Shown here in pieces: positions 16,913-25,369 of a stretch of 64,000 nt of DNA. The position numbers and the translations under genes are program-made. The stretch's first letter is position 1; each line of letters starts with the position of its first letter. The DNA is from Lachnospiraceae bacterium (GTDB taxonomy: Bacteria > Bacillota > Clostridia > Lachnospirales > Lachnospiraceae): positions 1 through 64,000 of the forward strand of contig JAMPFQ010000009.1 in NCBI GenBank assembly GCA_023664345.1. Direction: 5' to 3'. A model generated the notes under the pieces. It saw nothing but the letters and a program-made list of their open reading frames with translations. It made no database searches and had not been told where the DNA came from.

Positions 16913-17653
16913 ATGCTGGATCAGAAAAAAACAGGAAAGTATATTGCGGAAAAGCGGAAACAATTAAATATGACACAGAAACAGCTTGCGGAACGGGTAG
17001 GGATAACCGATAAAGCCGTTTCAAAGTGGGAAAGGGGAAAAAGCATACCGGACAGTGCGGTCATGGAAGAACTGTGCGGGGCGCTGCAGATCAGTATGAA
17101 CGAATTTTTTTCAGGGGAAGATATCCGGGAGGAAAATTACTCCCAAAAGGCGGAAGAAAATATACGGGCGCTGGCAGAGCAAAGCGATGCGCGGAAAAAG
17201 CGTTCCCGGATTGTATATATCAGTCTCACAGTCGGTCTTATCGGGATACTTTTCGGGCTGCGGGGCACGTTCCTGTATACAGATGAGAGGCATACCCTTT
17301 ACCATTACATCGACTTCCCATCGCTTTTCTTCCTTTTGGGGATCGTGGCAGTGGTTCTGTCTGTCTGCGGTCTGATGGAGGATTTTGCAAAGGCGTTTGT
17401 CATCTGCTTTGGAAAAAAGGAGACGGACAGAGAGCAGGTCAGAAAGTCCGTCATGGCTGTTAAAACGGCGCTTATCCTGAATCTTCTGGCGGGAATGTTT
17501 CTCTTTTTGGCACAGGCGATCGTGGCGCTTCCCGCTACAGCGGAGGAGGATCTGCTGAAAACGGTCGCCAACCTCCTGGTAGGAACCTGGTACGGCGTGC
17601 TGTTTGACCTGCTGTTGATGCCGGTTCTGTTCCGGTGCATGCGGCGATTGTGA
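16913..17653 (+). CDS. XRE-family transcriptional regulator with membrane domain
   Basis: A 246-residue protein: a helix-turn-helix domain at about residues 5-62 (YIAEKRKQLNMTQKQLAERV, then AVSKWERG) and, after a basic linker, four likely membrane segments. Membrane-linked XRE proteins often sense envelope state or peptides and control neighbouring exporters. The adjacent ABC permease and ATPase, starting 19 nt and 2 kb downstream, fit that role. The ATG at 16913 has AAAGGAGG; an open frame 16 codons longer lacks a site. The ligand is unknown. Confidence 0.8.
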   Translation: MLDQKKTGKYIAEKRKQLNMTQKQLAERVGITDKAVSKWERGKSIPDSAVMEELCGALQISMNEFFSGEDIREENYSQKAEENIRALAEQSDARKKRSRIVYISLTVGLIGILFGLRGTFLYTDERHTLYHYIDFPSLFFLLGIVAVVLSVCGLMEDFAKAFVICFGKKETDREQVRKSVMAVKTALILNLLAGMFLFLAQAIVALPATAEEDLLKTVANLLVGTWYGVLFDLLLMPVLFRCMRRL

Positions 17654-17663
17654 TAAGGGGGAA

Positions 17664-19592
17664 ATGAGAAGAATGAATAAACTGTCTTTGTTCTGTAAGC
17701 TTTATCGTAAGAAACTGCCGGAGAACGCCGTGCTTTTCCTGCTGTTTTCCATGCTGGCTGCGGCGGTCTCCATGGTACTCCTGGTACAGAGAAATAATGC
17801 CGGTCTGCTGCAGAACCAGATGGCCCTGACCGGGTTCGGGCAGGACGCGGAAAGCTTTTTTCGGATCAGCCAGAGCGCTGAAAATACCCTCGGACTGATC
17901 GCTATTGCGGCGGTCTTCATCGGAGCCGCAGGCGGGCTGTGTCTGATCGGATTTCGGAATCAGTGGGCGGAAAAGTCCCTTGTCATGATGCATCTCTTTG
18001 GAATGCAGAAAAAGGACCTGGCAGTGAAAGCGCTTCTGGATGCCGCCATCTATGCCTTTTTGTCCTCCTGCGCGGGCTTCTGCTGCGGATATCTGCTGTT
18101 CCTGCGCTTTTCCAAGCGGATACTGGAGGTGGAGATTTCCTGGACGCTGGTCTCCCTACAGTCCATGGCGCTCTTTTCCCTGCAGTCGGCGGCGGTGTTT
18201 TTGGCGACTTTTGGACTGACCGCGTTCCTGATCTTCCTGGGGAATCTGTTCATCGATTTCAGGACAACGGAACGGTCCGTCACGCTGATTTTATATGGCA
18301 GAAAGCGGGCGGGTAGAAAACGGAATGACTGCCATTATATCCTGCTGGCGGAAATCGCGGGAATCCTGCTGTACGCCCTGTTGGTTTTTCATGTGAAAGC
18401 AGGTTATCTGTTCGCCGCCGGGCTGGTGGGAATCGCCCTGTCCGCCGCGCTGTTTTTCGCGTTCCATATTTTTTTTGGCTCTTTTACGACAAAGAGCAGG
18501 AAGACCCGGAAGATCAGCAGGCCGAAAGACCTGAGTTTCTGCTTTTTGTGCAGCCGGAACAAGAGGGATGCGCTGTTGTCCATCGTGATATCCATGGGCG
18601 CCATCTTCCTCTGCCTGGCGGCGAATCTTATGTTTAACGTCAGCGGTATCTTGAGGAGCGCCTATCGGGATAATCTGGGATATACCTGCCTGGTCCGGGT
18701 GGACGATTTCGGGCAGAAAGATCTGATCAGGGAGCGGCTGGATGAAAACGGGGTTACATACACTTATATCTATTCCAGGATGATGGACTATTCACAGCTG
18801 AACCATATGGAAAATGCGGAGGGAAAATTCTGGGCGCTGGTGATAGACAGCCAGACGGACGGCAACCGTCATTTCTTTGTGCCGGAACATGGCTTTTATG
18901 TGGAAAATTATTTTGCCGGCCGCTGCGGAACACGGGAAGGCCAACAGTACGATCTGTTCGGAAGCCCGGCGGTATGTCTGGGAACAAATCAGGAGAATAA
19001 TCAGTATCTGAGTCTTGTGAGTTACAATTTCCTGGTCAACCTGGAAGACTGGCAGTTAGGGATAGATGATTCCTGGAATGCCATGTTCCTGATTGATACC
19101 TCTCTGGCGGCGGAAAAGGAGATAGCGGGTATGATCACAGATCTGTCCTGTCACTTGAGGACAACCTCGGAATTGGTTCAGAATATCAGGGAAATGCTGT
19201 CGGATTATCTGGATATTCTGGCATTGGCGGCGGGCATGATTGTGCTGGTGACCGTGACTGTGTTCTACACGGTGATCCGCAGCGACCTGACCCGGCGGCG
19301 GACGGAAATGTACCTGTACCGTGTGTTCGGCGCCTCCTTTGCAAAGGCGCGGAAGGTCATATTTTATGAATACACGATGATTGCTCTGGTGTCGTCTTTG
19401 GCGGTGTCTTTTGCGGTCATGGTGTGCGGGGAGTTATACTTTTCTCTGGCGCTGCAAAAACATTTTCCCCTGTCCATACCCATTACCGCTCTCACCACGG
19501 CGATGGCGGCGCTTTTCGTATTCCTGTGCTGCCAGGCGGCAGGATACGCCAGCGCGAAGGGTGCGGGACTGGAGGTCATAAGGGATGAATAA
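17664..19592 (+). CDS. ABC transporter permease, FtsX/BceB-like
   Basis: About 642 residues with an estimated ten membrane segments: one near the N-terminus, a group between about 70 and 270, a soluble segment of about 180 residues, and three or four C-terminal helices (PVIRSD-like loop, then VMVCGELYFSLAL). This layout fits the MacB/FtsX permeases of bacitracin- and lantibiotic-resistance exporters (BceB type). Partner: the ATPase at 19731. Start: ATG 17664 lies only 2 nt after GGGGG; ATG 17673 is better spaced and may be the true start. The substrate is unknown, plausibly an antimicrobial peptide or a signal. Confidence 0.8.
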   Translation: MRRMNKLSLFCKLYRKKLPENAVLFLLFSMLAAAVSMVLLVQRNNAGLLQNQMALTGFGQDAESFFRISQSAENTLGLIAIAAVFIGAAGGLCLIGFRNQWAEKSLVMMHLFGMQKKDLAVKALLDAAIYAFLSSCAGFCCGYLLFLRFSKRILEVEISWTLVSLQSMALFSLQSAAVFLATFGLTAFLIFLGNLFIDFRTTERSVTLILYGRKRAGRKRNDCHYILLAEIAGILLYALLVFHVKAGYLFAAGLVGIALSAALFFAFHIFFGSFTTKSRKTRKISRPKDLSFCFLCSRNKRDALLSIVISMGAIFLCLAANLMFNVSGILRSAYRDNLGYTCLVRVDDFGQKDLIRERLDENGVTYTYIYSRMMDYSQLNHMENAEGKFWALVIDSQTDGNRHFFVPEHGFYVENYFAGRCGTREGQQYDLFGSPAVCLGTNQENNQYLSLVSYNFLVNLEDWQLGIDDSWNAMFLIDTSLAAEKEIAGMITDLSCHLRTTSELVQNIREMLSDYLDILALAAGMIVLVTVTVFYTVIRSDLTRRRTEMYLYRVFGASFAKARKVIFYEYTMIALVSSLAVSFAVMVCGELYFSLALQKHFPLSIPITALTTAMAALFVFLCCQAAGYASAKGAGLEVIRDE

Positions 19593-19606
19593 TGCGGAAC
19601 CGGATT

Positions 19607-19718
19607 AAAAACAGTCTCGGAACGGAAGTGCCCGAAAGGAAATGCAGATGCGGAAGCGGCTGAACTTTCCTTTCAGAACATGGGCGCAGAAGAGGAGAAG
19701 CGGAACTGGAACAGGAGG
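19607..19718 (+). repeat. Family A leader repeat, upstream of the ABC ATPase gene
   Basis: A single copy between permease and ATPase genes of one operon: GTGCCC/GGGCGC and GAAAGGAAA/TTTCCTTTC helices, ending GCGGAACTGGAACAGGAGG with the Shine-Dalgarno. An open frame in phase with the ATPase runs through it and should not be taken as its N-terminus. Confidence 0.7.
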
Positions 19719-19722
19719 AAAT

Positions 19723-19734
19723 ATGAAAAAATGA
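19723..19734 (+). other. Three-codon leader minicistron (M-K-K-stop)
   Basis: AGGAGG at 19713-19718 is closest to an ATG at 19723 that encodes Met-Lys-Lys and stops at a TGA (19732-19734) overlapping the ATPase start codon (19731) as ATGA. The ribosome site is better placed for this mini-frame than for the ATPase, so initiation may be coupled. Chance cannot be excluded for so short a frame. Confidence 0.35.
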
Positions 19735-20390
19735 TCGAAATCGAGCATGTGAGCAAGGTGATTAGGAATGAAAAGCAGAAAAATGTGATCCTGAACGATA
19801 TCTCTTTTTTCCTGGAGGCGGGGACTGTGACAGCCATCGTGGGAAAAAGCGGGTGCGGAAAGAGCACGCTCCTGGCCATAGCCAGCGGCATCGATGCGCC
19901 CACGGGAGGCACGGTGAGGCTGCTGGGAAAGGACTTTTACAGAATGGACACATCCGGGCAGGAATGTTTCAGGAATGAAAATATCGGGGTACTGTTCCAG
20001 AATTATCACCTGATCCCGGAACTGACCTGCGAGGAGAATATCAGGATGCCGTTATGCTTTTCCAAGGGCGGCTCCACAAATGAAAAGAAGCTGGATCAGT
20101 GGATCAGGAGCGTGGGACTGGATCAGAAGCGAAGGCTGTTTCCCAGCCAGATGTCGGGCGGGGAGCAGCAGAGGACGGCGCTCCTGCGAGCCATTGTGAA
20201 TGATCCCCAGATTTTGTTTGCCGATGAACCGACCGGGGCGTTGGATTCGAAGACGGGGGACGGTATCATTAAATTTCTGATCGGATACGCCCACAGCGCA
20301 GGGAAGACCATTTTGCTTGTGACCCATGATATGGACATCGCCGCGCAGTGCGACAGGGTGATTGAGATGGCAGATGGGCGGATCGGGTGA
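19731..20390 (+). CDS. ABC transporter ATP-binding protein, BceA/MacB-like
   Basis: A 219-residue ATPase with Walker A GKSGCGKST near residue 38, Q-loop LFQNYHLIPE, signature MSGGEQQRTA, Walker B LFADEPTGALDS and H-loop LVTHD. It is the partner of the FtsX-like permease upstream in an XRE-permease-ATPase operon, probably a peptide-resistance exporter. The ATG at 19731 is chosen because the ABC fold begins at IEIEHVSK; the upstream open frame is a family A repeat. Confidence 0.88.
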   Translation: MIEIEHVSKVIRNEKQKNVILNDISFFLEAGTVTAIVGKSGCGKSTLLAIASGIDAPTGGTVRLLGKDFYRMDTSGQECFRNENIGVLFQNYHLIPELTCEENIRMPLCFSKGGSTNEKKLDQWIRSVGLDQKRRLFPSQMSGGEQQRTALLRAIVNDPQILFADEPTGALDSKTGDGIIKFLIGYAHSAGKTILLVTHDMDIAAQCDRVIEMADGRIG

Positions 20391-20409
20391 GAGATTGATT
20401 TTTATTGGA

Positions 20410-20439
20410 TTGCGGGAAGTGGCAAGAACATGGTATAAT
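20410..20439 (+). promoter_or_regulatory. Promoter of the AlbA_2-domain gene
   Basis: TTGCGG (20410-20415), 18-nt spacer and extended -10 TGGTATAAT (20431-20439). It lies in the gap after the ABC ATPase gene, so the next gene is a separate unit. Confidence 0.65.
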
Positions 20440-20488
20440 AAATCCATGTTATTTGGACATAATATATTCGGTACAGGAGGGATCTGTC

Positions 20489-21967
20489 ATGGATGCCAGG
20501 GCATTGAAAACCATTTTCCAGATTGGGGAAACGATCGCGGTGGAATTCAAGCGCTGCGGAAACCGCATTGAAAATGATACATATGAAACAGTCTGCTCCT
20601 TTTTAAACCGATTCGGCGGCGATCTGTTCCTGGGTGTGCTGGATGATGGCACTGTGCAGGGAGTATCCCAAAAAGCGGCGCCTGACCTGGTGAAGAACTT
20701 TATCAGTAGCATCAGCAATCCGGCAATGTTCTTTCCGACGATCTATCTGGTTCCGGAGATTGTGGAATATGAGGGCAGGACGATCATTCACGTCCATATT
20801 CCGCCGGGGGCGGAGGTTCACAGCTTTAAGAAAGTCATTTATGACCGGGTGGATGATGCTGACGTGAAAGTGACCTCCACGGCGCAGATTGCCCAAATGT
20901 ATATCCGCAAGCAGGATATTTTTACGGAAAGGAAAATCTATCCTTATGTGAGGATGGAGGATCTGCGGCTGGATATGCTGCCAAAACTCCGTATCATGGC
21001 GGCAAATAACAGCGGCGGACAGGAGCATCCGTGGAGAGGGATGTCGGACGAGGAACTGTTAAAGAGTTCCCGGCTTTATGGAACAGACCGTGCCACCGGA
21101 GAACAGGGATATAATCTGGCGGCGGTAATGCTTCTGGGCAAAGATGATGTCATCCTTGACGTGGTTCCGGCGTACCTGACAGATGCGCTGCTCCGTCGGG
21201 CCAATGTTGACCGATATGATGACAGGGAGATCATTCGGACGAACCTGATCGAAAGTTATGAGCGTTTGATGGAGTTCGGGCGGAAGCATTTGCCGGACAA
21301 GTTTTTCCTGGAGGATGACCAGAGGAAAAGCCTGAGGAACATCATTACCCGTGAGATTATTGCCAATACATTGATCCACCGCGAATACACCAGTTCATTC
21401 CAGGCAAAATTTGTGATAGAAAAAGACCGGATGTATGTGGAGAACGCAAACCGTTCCGCACAGATGGGTGTGATCACGCCGGACAACATAGAACCGAATC
21501 CCAAGAATCCGATCATTGCGTCATTTTTCCGGAATATAGGGTATGCGGAGCAGTTGGGATCCGGTGTCAGGAATTTATTTAAATACAGTAAATATTATTC
21601 CGGGAAAGAACCGGAATTTATAGAGGGGGATATTTTTAAGATTGTTGTGCCGTTGGAAGATGGATATGGGGATTCGGATGAATTTACCACCCAATCAATG
21701 GAAAAAACCACCCAATCAGCGCCAAAAACCACCCAATCAGCGCCAAAAACCACCCAATCGACCACCCGATTGAGGATCATAAAAGCGGGACAGGATATTA
21801 CGGAGTTGCTGAGGCAGGAACCGGAGTTATCTCAAAAGCAGATAGCGCAGCGGCTGGATCTGAACGTAAATACCGTAAAATACTATATCAAAAAAATGCA
21901 GGAACAGGGAAAGATTCATCGTATCGGTTCCTCAAGGAAAGGCAAGTGGATCATCAGCGACCGATAG
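20489..21967 (+). CDS. AlbA_2-domain ATP-binding protein with C-terminal winged helix
   Basis: A 492-residue protein. Residues 1-120 match the AlbA_2 (formerly divergent AAA-4) domain: ETIAVEFKRC, GGDLFLGVLDDG, then VHIPPGAEVH. A GHKL-like segment follows (NTLIHREYT, then NPIIASFFRNIGYAEQLGSGVRN). Residues about 400-428 contain seven-residue TTQSAPK repeats, and the last 60 are a winged helix-turn-helix (LSQKQIAQRLDLNVNTVKYYIKKM). The family is treated as transcriptional regulators or putative DNA helicases; some members sit in phage-defence islands. The ATG at 20489 has AGGAGGG. No partner gene is nearby. Confidence 0.8.
   Translation: MDARALKTIFQIGETIAVEFKRCGNRIENDTYETVCSFLNRFGGDLFLGVLDDGTVQGVSQKAAPDLVKNFISSISNPAMFFPTIYLVPEIVEYEGRTIIHVHIPPGAEVHSFKKVIYDRVDDADVKVTSTAQIAQMYIRKQDIFTERKIYPYVRMEDLRLDMLPKLRIMAANNSGGQEHPWRGMSDEELLKSSRLYGTDRATGEQGYNLAAVMLLGKDDVILDVVPAYLTDALLRRANVDRYDDREIIRTNLIESYERLMEFGRKHLPDKFFLEDDQRKSLRNIITREIIANTLIHREYTSSFQAKFVIEKDRMYVENANRSAQMGVITPDNIEPNPKNPIIASFFRNIGYAEQLGSGVRNLFKYSKYYSGKEPEFIEGDIFKIVVPLEDGYGDSDEFTTQSMEKTTQSAPKTTQSAPKTTQSTTRLRIIKAGQDITELLRQEPELSQKQIAQRLDLNVNTVKYYIKKMQEQGKIHRIGSSRKGKWIISDR
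21686..21770 (+). repeat. 21-bp in-frame coding repeat
   Basis: Tandem units beginning ACCACCCAATCAGCGCC encode TTQSAPK twice, flanked by diverged copies. Because the unit is seven codons, gain or loss keeps the reading frame and only changes linker length. Confidence 0.75.
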
Positions 21968-21981
21968 ACAGTTCAGACAAA

Positions 21982-22009
21982 AATCCCCACCCGAAACCGG
22001 GTGGGGATT
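21982..22009 (-). terminator. Terminator of the pfl operon
   Basis: A 12-bp stem AATCCCCACCCG/CGGGTGGGGATT with a 4-nt loop; on the minus strand it runs into TTTTT, 15 nt after the glycyl-radical gene. On the plus strand it can also end the AlbA_2 gene. Confidence 0.85.
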
Positions 22010-22023
22010 CGTATTCACTGAGT

Positions 22024-22266
22024 TTAGATCGCCTCATGGAAAGTACGGGAGATAACGTCAGCCTGCTGCTCGGGAGTCAGCTTAATAAAGTTCACTGCGT
22101 ATCCGGATACACGGATCGTAAGCTGAGGATAGTTCTCAGGATGCTTCTGAGCGTCTAACAGGGTGTCTCTGTTCAATACGTTTACGTTAAGGTGATGTCC
22201 GCCTTTTGTAGCATAACCGTCCAATAAGTTTACAAGGTTGTTAACCTGTGCTTCACTTGCTGCCAT
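22024..22266 (-). CDS. Stand-alone glycyl-radical subunit of pyruvate formate-lyase (GrcA-like)
   Basis: An 80-residue protein equal to the C-terminal glycyl-radical domain of pyruvate formate-lyase: [17 protein letters not shown], then [10 protein letters not shown] with the radical glycine at about Gly55, ending ISRTFHEAI. In E. coli such a stand-alone protein (YfiD/GrcA) repairs damaged lyase. Here the large subunit gene in the same operon lacks this domain, so this protein probably supplies the essential radical. A family A leader repeat precedes its AGGAGG. The start at 22266 is the first ATG after that site. Confidence 0.88.
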   Translation of the reverse strand: MAASEAQVNNLVNLLDGYATKGGHHLNVNVLNRDTLLDAQKHPENYPQLTIRVSGYAVNFIKLTPEQQADVISRTFHEAI

Positions 22267-22275
22267 AATAGTTTT

Positions 22276-22362
22276 CCTCCTATTCCAGTTCCGTCCCTGC
22301 ACTTCAGCACCTTTGAAGAGAAAGGATGTTCTCCTTTCCAGACGCTTACGTTGCGGGACTTG
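22276..22362 (-). repeat. Family A leader repeat, upstream of the glycyl-radical gene
   Basis: Minus strand: AAGTCCCG...GGGACGGAACTGGAATAGGAGG, closing helix GTCCC/GGGAC, with an apical GAAAGGA/TCCTTTC hairpin. It runs directly into the Shine-Dalgarno of the gene. It lies inside the pfl operon. Confidence 0.7.
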
Positions 22363-22387
22363 TTCATTATATTGTTACAGGATCAGG

Positions 22388-22594
22388 TCACTGGTAATCA
22401 TCCAGTCCCTGATGAAGAGTAGGTACACTGCAGGCCAACGGAGTTCTGGAGCAATCCGTACAGCCCATTGTCTGAACGCTTTTTGACTGACTCGCCTGCT
22501 GGCCGTCATAGTCCACGTTGACGTGTCCCACGCCTTCAGTCATGCCGGAATCCAGCATTTTGACAAGATCCTCAATCATTTTTTCCTCGTCCAT
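22388..22594 (-). CDS. Small cysteine-containing paralog of the glycyl-radical domain
   Basis: A 68-residue protein between the two lyase subunit genes. Its first 34 residues resemble the start of the glycyl-radical protein: EDLVKMLDSG against [10 protein letters not shown], and GHVNVD against HHLNVN. It then diverges and has no RVSGY radical loop; instead it carries TMGCTDCSRTPLACSVP with Cys45, Cys48 and Cys55. AAAGGG precedes the ATG 14 nt after the large-subunit stop. I do not recognise a described family. It could be an assembly or protective partner of the split enzyme, or a metal/Fe-S protein; both are inference. Confidence 0.7.
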   Translation of the reverse strand: MDEEKMIEDLVKMLDSGMTEGVGHVNVDYDGQQASQSKSVQTMGCTDCSRTPLACSVPTLHQGLDDYQ

Positions 22595-22608
22595 GGCATA
22601 CCCTTTCT

Positions 22609-24648
22609 TTATTTATTCAGGTCAAGTTCGATATCACCGGCAAATACCTGATCTTCTTTGCCCAGAGCTCCGGGGATGATGGTGAAAGTATTGGAGATAC
22701 CATCCTGCGCATCATTGAAAGGAAGCTTGGATACGGAAGACAGGGATGCTACCGCACCGTGGGTATCACGACCGTGCATGGGGTTAGCGCCGGGTGCGAA
22801 AGGCTGGCCTTTCTTACGTCCATCGGGAGTATTGCCTGTTGCCTTACCGTAGGTAACATTGGAGGTAATGGTCAGGATGGAAGTGGTAGGGATACCGTTC
22901 CTATAGGTGTGATGCCGTCTGATCGCTGTCATGAACTTATGAACAACTTCCTGTGCGATCTCGTCTACGCGATCATCATCATTACCATACTTAGGGAAGT
23001 CGCCGGTGGTCTTGAAGTCTACGATAATGCCATCCTCATCACGGACAACCTCAACCTTGGCATACTTGATGGCGGAGAGGGAGTCAGCCACGATGGAAAG
23101 ACCTGCAACACCGGTTGCGAAGTATCTCTTTACATCTCTGTCATGAAGAGCCATCTCTGCTCTCTCGTAGCAGTACTTGTCATGCATATAGTGGATGATG
23201 TTCAGGGTGTTTACATAAACATCGGCCTGCCACTCCAGCATATCGATGAATTTGCTCATTACATCATCATATTCAAGAACGTCGCCGACAACAGGACGAT
23301 ACTTGGGACCAACCTGCTTCTTGGTAACTTCGTCAACACCGCCGTTCAGAGCGTACAGCAGACATTTTGCAACATTTGCACGAGCGCCGAAGAACTGCAT
23401 TTCCTTACCGATCACCATGGAGGATACGCAGCATGCGATACCATAATCATCGCCGTGGGTCACTCTCATCAGATCGTCATTCTCATACTGGATGGAAGAA
23501 GTCTGGATGGAAGTCTTAGCACAGAACTTCTTGAAACCTTCAGGAAGTCTGGTGGACCAGAGCACGGTCAGGTTAGGCTCGGGTGAAGCGCCCAGATTGT
23601 ACAGGGTCTGCAGATAACGGAAGCTCATCTTTGTCACCATATGACGTCCGTCAACGCCTACACCGCCCAGGGACTCGGTCACCCATACGGGATCGCCTGC
23701 GAAGATCTGGTTGTACTCGGGAGTACGTGCGAACTTGATGCAGCGCAGTTTCATGATGAAGTGATCAACGAACTCCTGGATCTGCTCCTCGGTGAATGTA
23801 CCGTTCGCAAGATCTCTCTCAGCGTAAACATCAAGGAAAGTAGAGGTACGGCCAAGGGACATCGCAGCACCGTTCTGCTCCTTGACTGCGCACAGATATC
23901 CGAAGTATACTGCCTGGATCGCTTCCTGTACATTGGTTGCAGGATTGGAGATATCGCAGCCATAAGAAGCAGCCATTTCCTTCATCATCTTCAGAGCGAT
24001 CATCTGCTCGGAGAGTTCCTCGCGGAGACGGATCACATCATCAGTCATAACACGTCCGGTAGATGCTTTCTGTGCCTCCTTGTCCTCGATCAGTCTGTCG
24101 ATGCCATACAGAGCAACACGTCTGTAGTCGCCGATGATACGTCCACGGCCGTAAGCATCAGGAAGGCCGGTGATGATATGGGAAGAACGGCATGCTCTCA
24201 TCTCAGGATTGTAAGCGTCAAAGCAGCCTGCATTGTGTGTCTTTCTGTGTGTGGAGAAGAACTCGGAGATCTCGGGATCAACTTCATAACCATTGTCAGA
24301 GCAAGCTTTCTCTGCCATACGGATACCGCCGTAAGGCTGTAAGGATCTCTTGAAAGGCTTGTCAGTCTGGAAACCTACGATGGTCTCCTTGCTCTTGTCA
24401 AGGTATCCGGGACCATGGGAAGTAATGGTAGAAACGACCTTGGTATCCATGTCAAGAACACCGCCTGCTTCTCTCTCTTTCTTCTGCAGGTCAAGAACCA
24501 TAGCCCATAAGTCCTTAGTGTTCTGAGTAGCGCCTGCCAGGAAAGAATCATCACCGTCATAGGGATGATAGTTTCTCTGGATGAAGTCGCGAACATTGAC
24601 TTCTTTGTCCCATTTGCCACGCACGAAATCTGTCTCAATTGGTTTCAT
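22609..24648 (-). CDS. pflB: Pyruvate formate-lyase large subunit, lacking the glycyl-radical domain
   Basis: A 679-residue formate C-acetyltransferase covering the ten-stranded barrel, with the catalytic Cys406-Cys407 pair (GIACCVSS), but ending after [16 protein letters not shown] plus about 14 residues. Usual enzymes have about 750-760 residues because they continue into the glycyl-radical domain, encoded here by a separate gene two positions downstream. The enzyme splits pyruvate and CoA into acetyl-CoA and formate anaerobically. The break falls at the known inter-domain linker, and each small gene has its own start and ribosome site, so this is a gene split and not a sequencing frameshift. 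AGGAGG precedes the ATG; promoter at 24716-24744. Confidence 0.92.
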   Translation of the reverse strand: MKPIETDFVRGKWDKEVNVRDFIQRNYHPYDGDDSFLAGATQNTKDLWAMVLDLQKKEREAGGVLDMDTKVVSTITSHGPGYLDKSKETIVGFQTDKPFKRSLQPYGGIRMAEKACSDNGYEVDPEISEFFSTHRKTHNAGCFDAYNPEMRACRSSHIITGLPDAYGRGRIIGDYRRVALYGIDRLIEDKEAQKASTGRVMTDDVIRLREELSEQMIALKMMKEMAASYGCDISNPATNVQEAIQAVYFGYLCAVKEQNGAAMSLGRTSTFLDVYAERDLANGTFTEEQIQEFVDHFIMKLRCIKFARTPEYNQIFAGDPVWVTESLGGVGVDGRHMVTKMSFRYLQTLYNLGASPEPNLTVLWSTRLPEGFKKFCAKTSIQTSSIQYENDDLMRVTHGDDYGIACCVSSMVIGKEMQFFGARANVAKCLLYALNGGVDEVTKKQVGPKYRPVVGDVLEYDDVMSKFIDMLEWQADVYVNTLNIIHYMHDKYCYERAEMALHDRDVKRYFATGVAGLSIVADSLSAIKYAKVEVVRDEDGIIVDFKTTGDFPKYGNDDDRVDEIAQEVVHKFMTAIRRHHTYRNGIPTTSILTITSNVTYGKATGNTPDGRKKGQPFAPGANPMHGRDTHGAVASLSSVSKLPFNDAQDGISNTFTIIPGALGKEDQVFAGDIELDLNK

Positions 24649-24715
24649 TTTGAAATACCTCCTATAAAATTTGAATTAGTTTGAAGATTTTTTGTTACCC
24701 CTAATCCTTAGGTTT

Positions 24716-24744
24716 ATTATATGAAAAACCACGCCTACAGTCAA
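24716..24744 (-). promoter_or_regulatory. Promoter of the pfl operon
   Basis: On minus: TTGACT (24744-24739), 17-nt spacer, TATAAT (24721-24716), close to ideal and consistent with strong expression. The leader is about 65 nt. Confidence 0.85.
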
Positions 24745-24784
24745 GAAGGGATAGTGTACTTTTTGCAATACATAAGCCATGCGC

Positions 24785-25000
24785 CTGTACAAAGATGTAA
24801 GCCCGTTGGGAGCTTGCTCACAAAAGGGTTTACATCTTTGTACAGGCATACGGCGCAAGCCGGCATCCCGGTGCAGTCTTAAGACTGCACCGGGATGAGC
24901 ATGGCGTAACATGCAGGATTCCCTCCAAAGCTGCAAACAAAGTGCAGTCTCAAGACTGCACCGGGATGAGCATGGCGTAACATGCGGATTCCCTCCAAAA
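24785..25000. repeat. Hairpin and duplicated palindromic unit between pflB and the DUF1858 gene
   Basis: First a hairpin TGTACAAAGATGTAA.../TTACATCTTTGTACA (24785-24846). Then two direct copies of a 59-bp unit (24871-24929 and 24942-25000), each opening with GTGCAGTCTTAAGACTGCAC, a perfect 20-bp palindrome in copy 1 and one base off in copy 2, followed by CGGGATGAGCATGGCG and GGATTCCCTCCAAA. No gene is visible; the units lie between divergent promoters. Confidence 0.65.
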
Positions 25001-25008
25001 AGAATAAC

Positions 25009-25037
25009 TTGTCATATTTTAGGGAATAGCTTATACT
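25009..25037 (+). promoter_or_regulatory. Promoter of the DUF1858 gene
   Basis: TTGTCA (25009-25014), 17-nt spacer, TATACT (25032-25037). Divergent from the pfl promoter. Confidence 0.75.
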
Positions 25038-25086
25038 TGTAAAGAAAAACGTATCAATTCTATCATACCCGAAAGGAGAACAAAAC

Positions 25087-25278
25087 ATGACAGGAATAAC
25101 AAAAGAAATGACGATCGGCGAAATCCTGAGGACCAGCCCCGATGTGGCGCCCGTGCTCATGGATGCGGGCATGCACTGCCTGGGATGCCCCTCCGCCCAG
25201 GGAGAATCCCTGGAAGAAGCAGCCATGGTGCATGGCATCGACATAGACGCGCTGATGTCCGCCATCGAGGCTCTGTAA
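25087..25278 (+). CDS. DUF1858 domain protein
   Basis: A 63-residue protein filled by one DUF1858 domain: [27 protein letters not shown], with a Cys31-x2-Cys34 pair. The domain is found alone or fused to Fe-S hybrid-cluster and other redox proteins and is described as a disulfide-type redox module; the partner is unknown. AAAGGAG precedes the ATG. It stands alone between a promoter and a terminator, divergent from the pfl operon, hinting at an anaerobic or redox role. Confidence 0.88.
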   Translation: MTGITKEMTIGEILRTSPDVAPVLMDAGMHCLGCPSAQGESLEEAAMVHGIDIDALMSAIEAL

Positions 25279-25295
25279 GCATAAGGCAGGAAAGC

Positions 25296-25351
25296 AAAAG
25301 CGGCTCCCCGGAGATCCTCATTATGAGAGGAACCGGATCAGCCGCTTTTTT
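25296..25351 (+). terminator. Terminator after the DUF1858 gene
   Basis: AAAAGCGGCT pairs AGCCGCTTTTTT around a branched loop that has its own CCGG/CCGG arms; ends in six T. Confidence 0.75.
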
Positions 25352-25369
25352 CAGATCTTTCATGCCACT

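Noticed and set aside
21595..21780. Minus-strand frame rich in DWVVFGA repeats
   Set aside because: It is only the complement of the in-frame coding repeat of the AlbA_2 gene.
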